A stretch of 34,358 nt of DNA from Gemmatimonadota bacterium. Its GTDB lineage: Bacteria; Latescibacterota; UBA2968; GCA-2709665. The notes beneath the pieces were generated by a model. The model was not told the DNA's origin, did not search any database, and saw only the letters and a program-made list of their open reading frames with translations. Where the stretch lies: positions 135,015-169,372 of the forward strand of contig PAQK01000046.1 of assembly GCA_002709665.1 (NCBI GenBank), given 5' to 3'. Position numbers and translations under genes: made by a program. Positions 15,683-24,159 of this stretch are shown in pieces; the first letter of the stretch is position 1; each line of letters starts with the position of its first letter.

Positions 15683-18600
15683 CCAGACAGCCTACCCTGT
15701 AGCGGGAGACGGGACAATGCGCGGAACCGGACCAGGAGGTGCGAAAGCTGAAGCCACCTACTACACAGCAGAGCGAGTGACGACCGCAAAGAAAAACATC
15801 GAGGAGCACGATTGGGCCAAGAATCTATTCAATCGCGTCCTGGAAGGTGACGAAATCCATTACTACATAGGACCTCAATACGGCCCTGCGAATTTCTATG
15901 CTGAGTGCGATGATGAGTTCATGTGGATGCTACAACCGACAACGAAAATTGGTCGCGTTCTCCCACCCGAATCCATTGCAAACTGCCCCGTTCACGGCAC
16001 AGCCGTACGGTCCATCAACCCCTTCTGCCCTTACAGGATCGACCCCATAAACAATCCCTATAAAATTCAGTGTATGATGGGCGGAGAATGGTATCCCAGC
16101 AATGATTACGCTGCAGGCGACATGACCTCGGGAGAATTTCCGGATGACGGCAACGGTTGTCTGCATAACGGGCAATACTACTACTTCTTGCGCGAATACG
16201 CACATATGGTGTACGGCTCAACGGTCATCCCCGCCCTCCGTTCCCTTTCGCAGGCTTATCAAATAACGGGAGACCCGAGATATGGAAGGTCAGGATCCAT
16301 CCTTCTCGCTCGGCTGGCGTCGGAGTACCCCAACCACAACGACAGAAAGGACCGACTCTATTTCGCCAAATACGGAGGGCGCAGTCCCAAGTATGCCTGG
16401 AAAACCGGTGGGATGATCACGGATCTGATATGGGAAACCTTTTGCCTGGAAGGCGCCGTTTACGCATACGATGGACTCTACGCCCATATGGATCAGGATG
16501 AAAGCATGCTCGCATTCCTCAGGAACAAGGGTCTGCCAGTGAATACCGGCGGGGACCTTCAAGCTTATATTGAAAAGTACATATTGCGCGCCGGCATGGT
16601 CGGTCTGCTCAACGGAGATATCCGTGGAAACGAGGGTCACCATCAGGCTGCCGCCTTGGCCTGCGCGCTCGTTTTGGACGACTACGATGGTGAGCACCCA
16701 AATTCTCTACACCTCGTCCGGGATGCGTTCCACGGGAGCGGCAGATCGGCCCATATGCTAATCAATGGTCTCGCTCGGGACGGGGGTGGTCACGAAAGTC
16801 CCGGATACAACCGAATCAAGTTGGACTTCATTCGGGTAGCCCGAGGAATGGAGGAAATACGGAAACGGAAACCGAATCTCTTTCCCAGGGATGAGTATCC
16901 TGACCTTTTTGGATCCGATCAAGCGAGGAGACTGTTCGACTATTTTATCGACATCACTATTTTGGACACGTTTCTCCCTTCGATCGGTGATGTAGGCGGC
17001 ATCGGAGCCGTCTCTCGTCACCAGCCGCAGTTTTACTCGTATTTGCGTGAAGAGAATGTTTACGCCTTCAACAGATATGGTGACCCCCGCCACGCCCGCG
17101 CCACCACTTCACCGGAAACGACAGCACATTTCCAACGGGGTGACAACGTCAAACGCACGGTCTCAAAAGGGGAGTTGTTTGAACCTTACCCGGACGAAGA
17201 AACCATGCATTCGGCACTTGCGGACCCCGCTTCCAAGATCAGGCGAGAGTCTCGAATTCTGGACGGATATGGGCTGTCGGTTCTGGAATCTGGCGATGGT
17301 GCGCATCGCAGGGCCGTAATGCTCAACTATACCTCCTTGATAGGGCACCGCCAGTGTGACAACCTGACCCTCGAATTTTACGCCAGAGGACTCGACCTCC
17401 TGCCCGACCTCGGCTATCCGGCATCGTGGGATTACCGCTGGCAATGGGACGCCAATTCCCTCTCTCACAACACCGTCACGGTGGATGAGACACAACCGGT
17501 CCACGACATCGGTGGACAGGCACGCCTCTTCGCAAGCGTCGGAGGGGTGCACGTGATCTCCGCGAGTCACAATCCCTATCCTCCCGGGCGATACGTTCCA
17601 TCCAGTCCCGATGCTCCTGAGATCAATCTATATGAGCGAACGACGGTGATGGTGGATGTTGGTCAGGAGGAGTTTTACATCGTGGATCTCTTCGCGGTTA
17701 ACGGCGGCGAGCAGCACGACCAGAGCTGGCACGGTCTGTTGGAGGATGTAATCCATCCTCCGCTGGATTGGCAAGTCCAAGAAGACGGTACACTCGCAGG
17801 ACCCCAAGTGGCACAATTCGGCAAGTGGAAGGACAGATGGGACCGAGACCGAGAGGATTTTCCATCGTTCCTCACGGATATACAGAGCGCAACATTGGGT
17901 GAGCCGGCTGCGTGGGCTTGGCCGACCGGGTTGCCTGAGAAAGACCAGTTGAATCTTCACATTGTTCCGGTCGGCGGACCTCTGTCTATTATCACGGGTC
18001 GAGGTCGATCACCGGTTAGGGCGGAAGACTGGTCGTTGGACTACGTGATAGCCAGGCGGAAAGTAACGGACGGCGCATCCTCCTTCTTCTTGACAATCCT
18101 TGACGGCTTTCAGGGCTCCGCAGTGGTCAAGAACGTACGGCTGATTGAGGAGGATCCAATAAGAATTGAGATAACACGAGAAGACGGCGTCGATCTGATC
18201 GATCTGCATGTTCCAACCACACCCAGCACGGACACATCACACCGTCCCTTGGGAATTCGCGTACAGTCTCCCATTGAGAAAGTAGGAGATACCCGAGTAG
18301 GCCAATGCACGGTCGAGGGTTCACCGGGATTTCACCACGGAACAATCCAGGACCTCGACTACGGATCAAAGAAGATTTCAATCTCTGGTTCCGACACACC
18401 ACAAGAATTGCATCCCGGACAAGCCATGCGGATTTTCAATAGTGGTCGTTCCGCGCTTTTCCGGATCGTGGAAATAGATACCGAGGGCGACAGCAGTTGG
18501 GTAACCCTGGACGCCACAGCGCTGATCGCAAGGGGTCCAGTCGATCACATCGGGGATGGCAGTCTGAGCCTGGATGCGTACCTGACTTTCGCCACATCCG

Positions 18601-18878
18601 GGAAACTGACCGAAAAAGGTGAATTGGGGCCAGGTCCCAATGCCTTCTCCGGCGCCTGGCTTGGAGAGGGGAAAGAGGCACAGCTTCTGGATGGCGCTGT
18701 CCAGACTTCTCCTCGATCCGATAACGGAGGGTCCAACACAATCTTTCTGCAGAAAAGAATCAGTTCCGGCCAACTTCAAAAATCATTCGGCGGAAAACTC
18801 GTCTCGATCTGGCAATACGGTATAGGTGACAGCTGGGAAATTGCCAGAATTTCGCAAACGGAAGCCTCTAGAATCTGA
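15666..18878 (+). CDS. Heparinase II/III-family polysaccharide lyase-like protein
   Basis: A 1070-residue protein. Residues 1 to about 480 look like an alpha/alpha toroid, with NEGHHQ (Asn322, His325/326) and GGHESPGYNR (Tyr381) placed like catalytic residues of heparinase II/III and alginate lyases of families PL15/17/21. The beta-sandwich part follows, with the typical SLSHNTVTVDE (His601). The last 250 or so residues add a further beta-rich region. By family it would cleave a uronic-acid-containing glycan by beta-elimination; the substrate is not readable. It starts at ATG 15666 inside the beta-helix gene (17-bp overlap) with a weak ribosome-binding site, consistent with coupled translation. 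The N-terminus is polar and has no signal peptide, unusual for such lyases. The KduD-like operon at 817-2633 could process the products. Confidence 0.83.
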   Translation: MAEQPDQTAYPVAGDGTMRGTGPGGAKAEATYYTAERVTTAKKNIEEHDWAKNLFNRVLEGDEIHYYIGPQYGPANFYAECDDEFMWMLQPTTKIGRVLPPESIANCPVHGTAVRSINPFCPYRIDPINNPYKIQCMMGGEWYPSNDYAAGDMTSGEFPDDGNGCLHNGQYYYFLREYAHMVYGSTVIPALRSLSQAYQITGDPRYGRSGSILLARLASEYPNHNDRKDRLYFAKYGGRSPKYAWKTGGMITDLIWETFCLEGAVYAYDGLYAHMDQDESMLAFLRNKGLPVNTGGDLQAYIEKYILRAGMVGLLNGDIRGNEGHHQAAALACALVLDDYDGEHPNSLHLVRDAFHGSGRSAHMLINGLARDGGGHESPGYNRIKLDFIRVARGMEEIRKRKPNLFPRDEYPDLFGSDQARRLFDYFIDITILDTFLPSIGDVGGIGAVSRHQPQFYSYLREENVYAFNRYGDPRHARATTSPETTAHFQRGDNVKRTVSKGELFEPYPDEETMHSALADPASKIRRESRILDGYGLSVLESGDGAHRRAVMLNYTSLIGHRQCDNLTLEFYARGLDLLPDLGYPASWDYRWQWDANSLSHNTVTVDETQPVHDIGGQARLFASVGGVHVISASHNPYPPGRYVPSSPDAPEINLYERTTVMVDVGQEEFYIVDLFAVNGGEQHDQSWHGLLEDVIHPPLDWQVQEDGTLAGPQVAQFGKWKDRWDRDREDFPSFLTDIQSATLGEPAAWAWPTGLPEKDQLNLHIVPVGGPLSIITGRGRSPVRAEDWSLDYVIARRKVTDGASSFFLTILDGFQGSAVVKNVRLIEEDPIRIEITREDGVDLIDLHVPTTPSTDTSHRPLGIRVQSPIEKVGDTRVGQCTVEGSPGFHHGTIQDLDYGSKKISISGSDTPQELHPGQAMRIFNSGRSALFRIVEIDTEGDSSWVTLDATALIARGPVDHIGDGSLSLDAYLTFATSGKLTEKGELGPGPNAFSGAWLGEGKEAQLLDGAVQTSPRSDNGGSNTIFLQKRISSGQLQKSFGGKLVSIWQYGIGDSWEIARISQTEASRI

Positions 18879-18957
18879 AGAAAAATTCTGTAGAGCAAAC
18901 AAACCTAATGTAGCTTCTCATCTTTTTACACTGTCCCTTCATTTTGGAGGATACGCC

Positions 18958-20265
18958 ATGATCGCACTACTCGCAGGAGCATCTGTCTTACTGATCTTGT
19001 TTCTGCTCCCGAAGCGCCTGTCGGCCTCATCCCAAGTATTGTCTGCTGGTATTGCCCGGTCCGACATCACACCGGATCCAGCAATGACCAACTGGGTCGA
19101 TCAAAACCCTTATGACGGAATCCTGGACTCGTTGCACGTGAGGTCACTCGTCTTGACAGGTGAACATACCAGTACGGTCTTTATCTGTCTAGATCTCATC
19201 GATATAACGGAGGAAGCACTTGTCGGCATTCGGAGAGCTGTCCATTCCAGCACAGGTGTTCCCGAGGCGAACGTCCTGGTTTCAGCATCGCACACCCACT
19301 CGGGACCACGTTCTCCATTCAGCAAGGCGCTACTCTCTCCCATACAAGTTGCCAAACGAAGGGGGAACATTCTGGAGGATGCTGTATTCCAGGGCTGGGC
19401 CAAGCAACTGCCCGATGTATGTGCGGCTGTTGCCAGCGAAGCAACCAAAGCACAGACGGAGGTCAGCCTGTCCATAGGTAGAGCCGACGCCGGCCAATGG
19501 CTTTTCAACCGAAGGCCCATCGACCCGGACGGAAACGTGGTATCCACAATGCGTCCCGATGATCCGAATTGCCTCCCCGACGGTCTGAGATTCGGTACCG
19601 TCGATCCCACACTGACCGTAATTGGGCTTCGAGATTCGAACGGCGAGACTGTTGCCACACTGTTCAGTGTACCCTGTCATCCCGTTTCGATCTACCCTTT
19701 CCACAAAGGTATTTCTGCAGATTGGCCGGGCTTGGCTTGCGCACACATAGCGGACGAATTGGGCGGAGACGCGTTGTTTCTGCAGGGGTGTGCCGGTGAC
19801 ATCGTTCCCGGTCGAAGAGGAGAAGCCGCGAGGGCCGAAATGTCACGGTTCTTTGCAGAACGCACAACTGCCGCAATCAGAGCATCGCATCCCTTGCCGC
19901 CGGCTCCATTGCGGGTAATCTCTGGCGTTGTTGGTTTACCGCTTGCTCCCGAGGCACGAAAAGACGCCGGGTCCGATATTCAACCTGTAGAGATTCAGGC
20001 AATCACCATTGGGAAATTTGCCCTGGTTACCCTACCTGGTGAACCGCTTAATGGTCTGGCAAGAGAAATCCAATCGCGCTCACCATTTCCACACACGCTC
20101 GTGGTGGGGTACACAAACGGCCGTGGCATTGGCTACGTAGGGTTGCCCGGAGAGAAAGCAAAGGGAGGATATGAGGCCAGTCATGTTGGCCGAGGCACGG
20201 ATGAAGCTGGGAAGTTCCTCGTCGAGACTGCCGTCAGAATGCTCAAGGAACAATCCGAAACATAG
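18958..20265 (+). CDS. Neutral/alkaline-ceramidase-like hydrolase, membrane-anchored or exported
   Basis: A 435-residue protein of the neutral/alkaline non-lysosomal ceramidase N-terminal family. Zinc-site motifs are SASHTHSGP (His112, His114) and PCHPV (His241), followed by LFLQGCAGDIVPG and the C-terminal VGYTNGRGIGYVG. A hydrophobic N-terminus (MIALLAGASVLLILFLL) should act as a signal peptide or anchor. The open frame begins earlier, at 18826, but ATG 18958 has GGAGG 7 bp upstream and starts right at the hydrophobic segment. True ceramidases hydrolyse N-acyl-sphingosine; proteins of this family beside glycan genes in environmental bacteria may cleave other amide bonds, which is inference. 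It closes the plus-strand cluster, 79 bp after the lyase, and is followed by a terminator. A paralogue lies at 21877-23139. Confidence 0.86.
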   Translation: MIALLAGASVLLILFLLPKRLSASSQVLSAGIARSDITPDPAMTNWVDQNPYDGILDSLHVRSLVLTGEHTSTVFICLDLIDITEEALVGIRRAVHSSTGVPEANVLVSASHTHSGPRSPFSKALLSPIQVAKRRGNILEDAVFQGWAKQLPDVCAAVASEATKAQTEVSLSIGRADAGQWLFNRRPIDPDGNVVSTMRPDDPNCLPDGLRFGTVDPTLTVIGLRDSNGETVATLFSVPCHPVSIYPFHKGISADWPGLACAHIADELGGDALFLQGCAGDIVPGRRGEAARAEMSRFFAERTTAAIRASHPLPPAPLRVISGVVGLPLAPEARKDAGSDIQPVEIQAITIGKFALVTLPGEPLNGLAREIQSRSPFPHTLVVGYTNGRGIGYVGLPGEKAKGGYEASHVGRGTDEAGKFLVETAVRMLKEQSET

Positions 20266-20290
20266 CGAACTACTTCGAGATCAAACTGAG

Positions 20291-20321
20291 CGGCAACTCT
20301 TGTGGAAAGGGTTGCCGTTTT
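20291..20321 (+). terminator. Rho-independent terminator of the carbohydrate cluster
   Basis: CGGCAACTCTT (20291-20301), a 5-nt loop and AAGGGTTGCCG (20307-20317) form an 11-bp stem with one G-U pair, followed directly by TTTT and then CCTTT. It lies 25 bp after the ceramidase-like stop and just ahead of the convergent ubiX end. Confidence 0.78.
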
Positions 20322-20345
20322 CCTTTGCCCACCTGTCTGGATTCT

Positions 20346-20948
20346 TCAACTTCCTTCCCAGGGAGGGTAAAGGTCGTGCGCTATTCCCAGTTGACTCAAC
20401 ACACGTCCTGCGATAAAATCCGCAAGATCGTCGAAACTCACAGGATTCTGGTAGAATGCCGGCATTGCCGGAAGGATGGACGCCCCTGCCTCAGCTGCAG
20501 CGGTCAGGTTTCGGAGATGAACCAAATTGAAAGGAGTCTCGCGCGGAACCAGGACCAGAGGTCGCTTTTCCTTGAGCGCCACGTCCGCTGCTCGCTCTAT
20601 AAGATTTGTGGAGGCGCCAATTGCGATGCTCGAAACATACTTCATTGAGCAGGGAACCACAACCATCCCGTTTGAGCCCACGGATCCACTTGCCACTGTA
20701 GCGGCCATATTTTCGGAATTGTGCATCGTGATGGATCCGTTCCTAACCACATCCCCGTAACACCTTACAAGGAATTCGGGCAAATCCTTCTTCTTCCCTT
20801 CGAAGCCCCCTTCATCTCTCAGAAGCATCCACCCGAACTCGGACACGATCAGATCGATCTGGAACCCGCAAATCATCAGCGCGCGCACAGTTCGAAGTGC
20901 ATAGATTGCGCCGCTTGCGCCCGTTATCCCAACAGTGACCTGGTTCAT
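20346..20948 (-). CDS. ubiX: UbiX-family flavin prenyltransferase
   Basis: A 200-residue cytoplasmic enzyme that attaches a dimethylallyl group to reduced FMN, making the prenylated flavin cofactor needed by UbiD-type decarboxylases. The N-terminal GITGASGAIYALR flavin motif, the SGS/VVVPCSMKYVSSIAIG segment and the signature RPLVLVPRETPFNLVHLRNL are all present; length is normal. ATG 20948-20946 overlaps the stop of the ubiA-like gene by four bases (ATGA), so the two are translationally coupled. In bacteria using the futalosine route to menaquinone this pair often serves as prenyltransferase plus flavin prenyltransferase; no UbiD-like decarboxylase gene is in the window. Confidence 0.93.
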   Translation of the reverse strand: MNQVTVGITGASGAIYALRTVRALMICGFQIDLIVSEFGWMLLRDEGGFEGKKKDLPEFLVRCYGDVVRNGSITMHNSENMAATVASGSVGSNGMVVVPCSMKYVSSIAIGASTNLIERAADVALKEKRPLVLVPRETPFNLVHLRNLTAAAEAGASILPAMPAFYQNPVSFDDLADFIAGRVLSQLGIAHDLYPPWEGS

Positions 20949-21808
20949 CGCAGCAGGACATCCCCAATGGTAAAAGCGAAATAGACACCGCTGATGGTTG
21001 CGTTAACATTCATAAACGCGATCCCCAATCGGGAAAGGTCATCTGGTTTCACCAGGCGATGCTCATAGACGATCAGCAGACCAACAACAATCATGCCCAG
21101 CCAATAGATATTGCCCAGGGAGAAACTGATCCCAACCAACAGCATCATAAGAAACGAGGCAGCGTGTAGAAAACGTGCCATGACCAGAGACCGCTTAACA
21201 CCAAACCTCTGTGGGATCGAATGAATCCCGTATTCGATATCGAACGCTTCGTCCTGACAGGCGTAAATCACATCGAATCCTGCGACCCACAGACATACTG
21301 CTGCGCCCAACAAGAGAATCCCCGAACTCAGACTACCTGTGATCGCGATCCATGCCCCAATTGGCGCCACGGAAAGCGATAGCCCTAGAAAAAACTGGGT
21401 GGCCCAGGTAAACCGTTTCGTATAGGAATAAAAAAACACAATTGTAAGTGCGATAGGAGATAGTGCAAAACAGAGCGGATTGAGCTGGTGGGCGGCAAAC
21501 ACGAGTACTGCCGATGAAAATACTACGAAGACTCGAACAGCTCCCGGCGAAATAGTGCCTGTGGGTAACTCGCGAACCGCAGTTCTGGGATTTGCTGCAT
21601 CTATCTTTCGGTCCACCAACCGGTTGAATCCCATCGCAGCGCTGCGTGCCCCGATCATCGCCACAGCGATCCACAGAATCTGAGAGGGTAGAACATCTGT
21701 TCCAAGCATCGCTAGTGCTACCCCGCTGAATGCGAATGGCAGTGCAAAAAGACTATGAGAGAATTTTATCATTCTCCCATACGTCAAGACTCGTTTTGCC
21801 AAGGTCAT
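20945..21808 (-). CDS. UbiA-family polyprenyltransferase, probably MqnP-like
   Basis: A 287-residue integral membrane prenyltransferase with about eight or nine hydrophobic helices. The first Asp-rich motif NRLVDRKIDAANPRT and the second, YACQDEAFDIEYGIHSIPQRFG, are the Mg-pyrophosphate binding sites of UbiA enzymes. These motif variants, and the coupled UbiX gene, resemble the prenyltransferase of the futalosine menaquinone pathway (MqnP) rather than ubiquinone UbiA. That assignment is inference; a general 4-hydroxybenzoate prenyltransferase is the alternative. ATG 21808-21806 has AAAGG very close to it and GGAGAG further up. It lies 68 bp downstream of the second ceramidase-like gene, on the same strand. 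Confidence 0.9.
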   Translation of the reverse strand: MTLAKRVLTYGRMIKFSHSLFALPFAFSGVALAMLGTDVLPSQILWIAVAMIGARSAAMGFNRLVDRKIDAANPRTAVRELPTGTISPGAVRVFVVFSSAVLVFAAHQLNPLCFALSPIALTIVFFYSYTKRFTWATQFFLGLSLSVAPIGAWIAITGSLSSGILLLGAAVCLWVAGFDVIYACQDEAFDIEYGIHSIPQRFGVKRSLVMARFLHAASFLMMLLVGISFSLGNIYWLGMIVVGLLIVYEHRLVKPDDLSRLGIAFMNVNATISGVYFAFTIGDVLLR

Positions 21809-21876
21809 GACCTTTAAACTCTCCGCAAACGCTGGTGAGCCCTGCTATTCCAAAACAACTCGAAGCCTTGCCTGTT

Positions 21877-23139
21877 TCAACCCTTTGCCAGTTCCGTCGC
21901 CGCATCCACGATCACCTGCTCTTCATCCTGAAAACGCGCGGACTCGCCGTAGTACGGGTAGGCCTGAGGCTCATACCCCCCTTCGGTGTAATGGAGATTG
22001 GTGCAAAGGTATCCGATTTCGTCATTGGCATATCCCACCGGCCAAATGTCATGCGCATCCAGTTCACCCTTGAGCCGTTTTTCAATGGCATGACCGATTT
22101 CCTGTACCGGTTCACCCGGAATTGTCACCATCGTAAGGGGGCCGACTGATATCAGCTGCATCTCTGTTGCCCGGGCCTCCGGCATGCTGTTCGACGCTAT
22201 CATCTCCAACACCTTCTTTGCCCAGGGTCCGGTCAACAGCCTGCCCCTGTCACTCTCGTCCGCTGCCATCTCTTTGATTTTCTCCAGTGGCATCGGTTCA
22301 CCAAATGGAATTTCCACGTCAATTCTGCGGGCGTCTAGCTGGTCGGAACGATTCGTCTTGAGGCTCTCGGCCACCCGGCATACTTCTCGCCCAAGCTCCT
22401 CCCCGCATTCGTCGAGCTGCTCTTTCGTCGCTGAGGCGAATCCCGGTATGGCTGGGCGAATGTTCCCAAAGCATCCCGCGAGGAATAGGGCTTTCCAGCC
22501 AAGACTGTCCTCAATAAATCTCCGTGCAATCCCGGCATAATCTGGAGAAATGAACCCCTCCGAACCGCTCTTAGTGGTCGTGTGACAGGAATAGTGGAAT
22601 AAAACTGCCTGAATCGTACCATCCTCTTCCTCTATTCTTACCACTCTCGCCCTCCGGTCCACTATGCTGCCAAAATTGAGCATCATGCTGGATGTTCCGG
22701 GCAAGGGGCGCCTGCTGATGTTGAAATGGACGGAACCACACCCCAAGCCGAGCTTCACAGGCTTCATATTCTGAACCGCCCGTGAGATGGAGGCCACAGA
22801 TTCATCTTCAATCTTCTCCAGCCACCCTTCGGGTGGAACCATACCCAGTGTGGGTAGGGCAGCGGGAGCACAGTGTGTGTGGCTGCAGGCCACCATCACG
22901 TGGTCACCTGGAATGCCGGACTCGGACTCTACGCGGTTCCGGATTCGGTCTGTTGTCTCCTTGGTGACACCAATCGCATCCACCGTGGCAATTGCAGTTC
23001 TTGTCTCCCCTTGCTCAAACGCGATTGCCCGCACTTCCAATGGATACAGCACGGAATGAGAAGGATTCGTGCTCCAATGGCCCTGCAATACCGGTCCTGG
23101 TTCAGGGGTTATGTCCGCCAATGATACGCCACTCTTCAT
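21877..23139 (-). CDS. Neutral/alkaline-ceramidase-like hydrolase, no signal peptide
   Basis: A 420-residue member of the same ceramidase-like family as the gene at 18958. The metal-site motifs are CSHTHCAP (His87, His89) and HYSCHTTTKSG (His186), then LFLAGCFGNIRP and VGYANDEIGYLCT near the end. Unlike its paralogue it begins directly with the catalytic fold (SGVSLADITPEPG) and has no hydrophobic leader, so it should be cytoplasmic. ATG 23139 has a good AAGGAG 8 bp upstream. The two paralogues are clearly divergent, so this is not a recent duplication. The substrate is unknown; the family's ceramide activity should not be assumed. It is the first gene of a probable unit with ubiA and ubiX. 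Confidence 0.86.
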   Translation of the reverse strand: MKSGVSLADITPEPGPVLQGHWSTNPSHSVLYPLEVRAIAFEQGETRTAIATVDAIGVTKETTDRIRNRVESESGIPGDHVMVACSHTHCAPAALPTLGMVPPEGWLEKIEDESVASISRAVQNMKPVKLGLGCGSVHFNISRRPLPGTSSMMLNFGSIVDRRARVVRIEEEDGTIQAVLFHYSCHTTTKSGSEGFISPDYAGIARRFIEDSLGWKALFLAGCFGNIRPAIPGFASATKEQLDECGEELGREVCRVAESLKTNRSDQLDARRIDVEIPFGEPMPLEKIKEMAADESDRGRLLTGPWAKKVLEMIASNSMPEARATEMQLISVGPLTMVTIPGEPVQEIGHAIEKRLKGELDAHDIWPVGYANDEIGYLCTNLHYTEGGYEPQAYPYYGESARFQDEEQVIVDAATELAKG

Positions 23140-23280
23140 CGCCGCCGCTCCTTCCTCTTCAGGTTATGTCGAATATTCAGTCAGTCGTGGAGATCAGTAC
23201 ATCAGGAATTCCAGCAGCCATTCGTGGATCATCTTGGACACTTGGAACTCGATATCAGGCTGAGACAATGGGTTGCCCAT

Positions 23281-23309
23281 TTTGTAATCGCTCGATCAAT
23301 ATATGCCAA
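23281..23309 (-). promoter_or_regulatory. Candidate promoter of the second ceramidase-like gene
   Basis: On the minus strand TTGGCA (23309-23304, 5/6) is followed after 17 bp by TACAAA (23286-23281, 4/6), about 140 bp upstream of the ATG at 23139. It lies just downstream of a hairpin that could end the preceding transcript. Confidence 0.33.
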
Positions 23310-23350
23310 GCATAAGAGGTTGAAAAGCGATATATCCGAAAATTAGAAAC

Positions 23351-23376
23351 CCCTGGCAAATCCACAGTTGCCAGGG
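23351..23376 (-). terminator. Possible terminator hairpin after two small ORFs
   Basis: CCCTGGCAA (23351-23359), an 8-nt loop and TTGCCAGGG (23368-23376) form a perfect 9-bp stem. On the minus strand it is followed by GTTTCTAATTTT, an imperfect T-rich tail. It lies 42 bp past the stop at 23419. Confidence 0.45.
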
Positions 23377-23418
23377 CACATTACTTACTCGGTCTGTCAG
23401 GTTGTCAGCAACTCTTTT

Positions 23419-23631
23419 TTACAATTCCATCTCGAACCATGCCCTTTCGCGCCTGGCGTCTTCAGACTTAGGTTCGGCAGCTGGCCCCTCCTCGGATTTG
23501 GCCACTACTCCCCGATCGGCTACTTTGAGCAGACCTTCTCTGCCAAAGCCCGATATCTTCTTCTGGATTGCGGCAACAAGCTCCTCGCTGTTTTCTTTAT
23601 TTTCCAGATCAACCATCTGAGAGATGTGCAT
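23419..23631 (-). CDS. Small hypothetical protein
   Basis: A 70-residue charged, soluble protein with no recognised family: MVDLENKENSEELVAAIQKKI looks helical, followed by an acidic, Ala/Glu-rich tail. It starts 17 bp after the membrane protein gene at 23648 and the hairpin 23351-23376 lies behind it, which supports transcription of the pair. The ribosome-binding site is weak and there is no homologue I can name, so it could be a chance ORF. Confidence 0.38.
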   Translation of the reverse strand: MHISQMVDLENKENSEELVAAIQKKISGFGREGLLKVADRGVVAKSEEGPAAEPKSEDARRERAWFEMEL

Positions 23632-23647
23632 CTGGTTCTCAACCCAC

Positions 23648-23911
23648 TCACCTTATGCTGCCAACCCCCTCCGATTTTAGCGCGACCAGATACTTCCGAC
23701 AAGAGGTATCCAGATCCTCCTCCAAATAGGAAAATCGGCTCTGGTTCTGACGGTAGTCTCGCTCTAGAGAACGGAGTTCCATCACAGTAAACATCCTGCC
23801 CAGAAGAAGCATGACAATGAAGCCGAGAGCTGCGAACCCAAGGACCGTGGATATTTTGCGATTCTCAATCTTGAAGTGTGAAACAGCATTCCACGTGTTC
23901 TGGAAGAACAC
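23648..23911 (-). CDS. Small single-pass membrane protein with coiled coil
   Basis: An open frame of 87 codons. A transmembrane helix (ISTVLGFAALGFIVMLLLGRMF) is followed by a charged helical stretch (ELRSLERDYRQNQSRFSYLEEDLD), the layout of FtsL/DivIC-like or other small bitopic proteins, though no family signature is visible. The start at GTG 23911 has no clear ribosome-binding site, and a later start is possible. Function is unknown. Confidence 0.45.
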   Translation of the reverse strand: MFFQNTWNAVSHFKIENRKISTVLGFAALGFIVMLLLGRMFTVMELRSLERDYRQNQSRFSYLEEDLDTSCRKYLVALKSEGVGSIR

Positions 23912-24159
23912 AATACGTCATTTGGGGCAAGATAACAATCGCAGAAAGAATACGCTGGAATTCTAACCTGAATCATGAACGCATAGGGCGTGTCAACCCT
24001 CCTCCCAGGGTTGTCGGAATCGGAGTTAACACAATGAATAATAGTATTTTACAGATTTATGGGTGTAGCCTGCATTCCGGGCGAACAGTTTCAGGAAATG
24101 TGACGGCTATCCCAAAACGAGAACTTCATTGTAACATTTCGCCCAATGTGCAACCGAAG

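Noticed and set aside
18826-18957. Upstream start for the first ceramidase-like gene
   Set aside because: It would overlap the lyase gene and bury the hydrophobic leader; ATG 18958 has GGAGG and begins at that leader.
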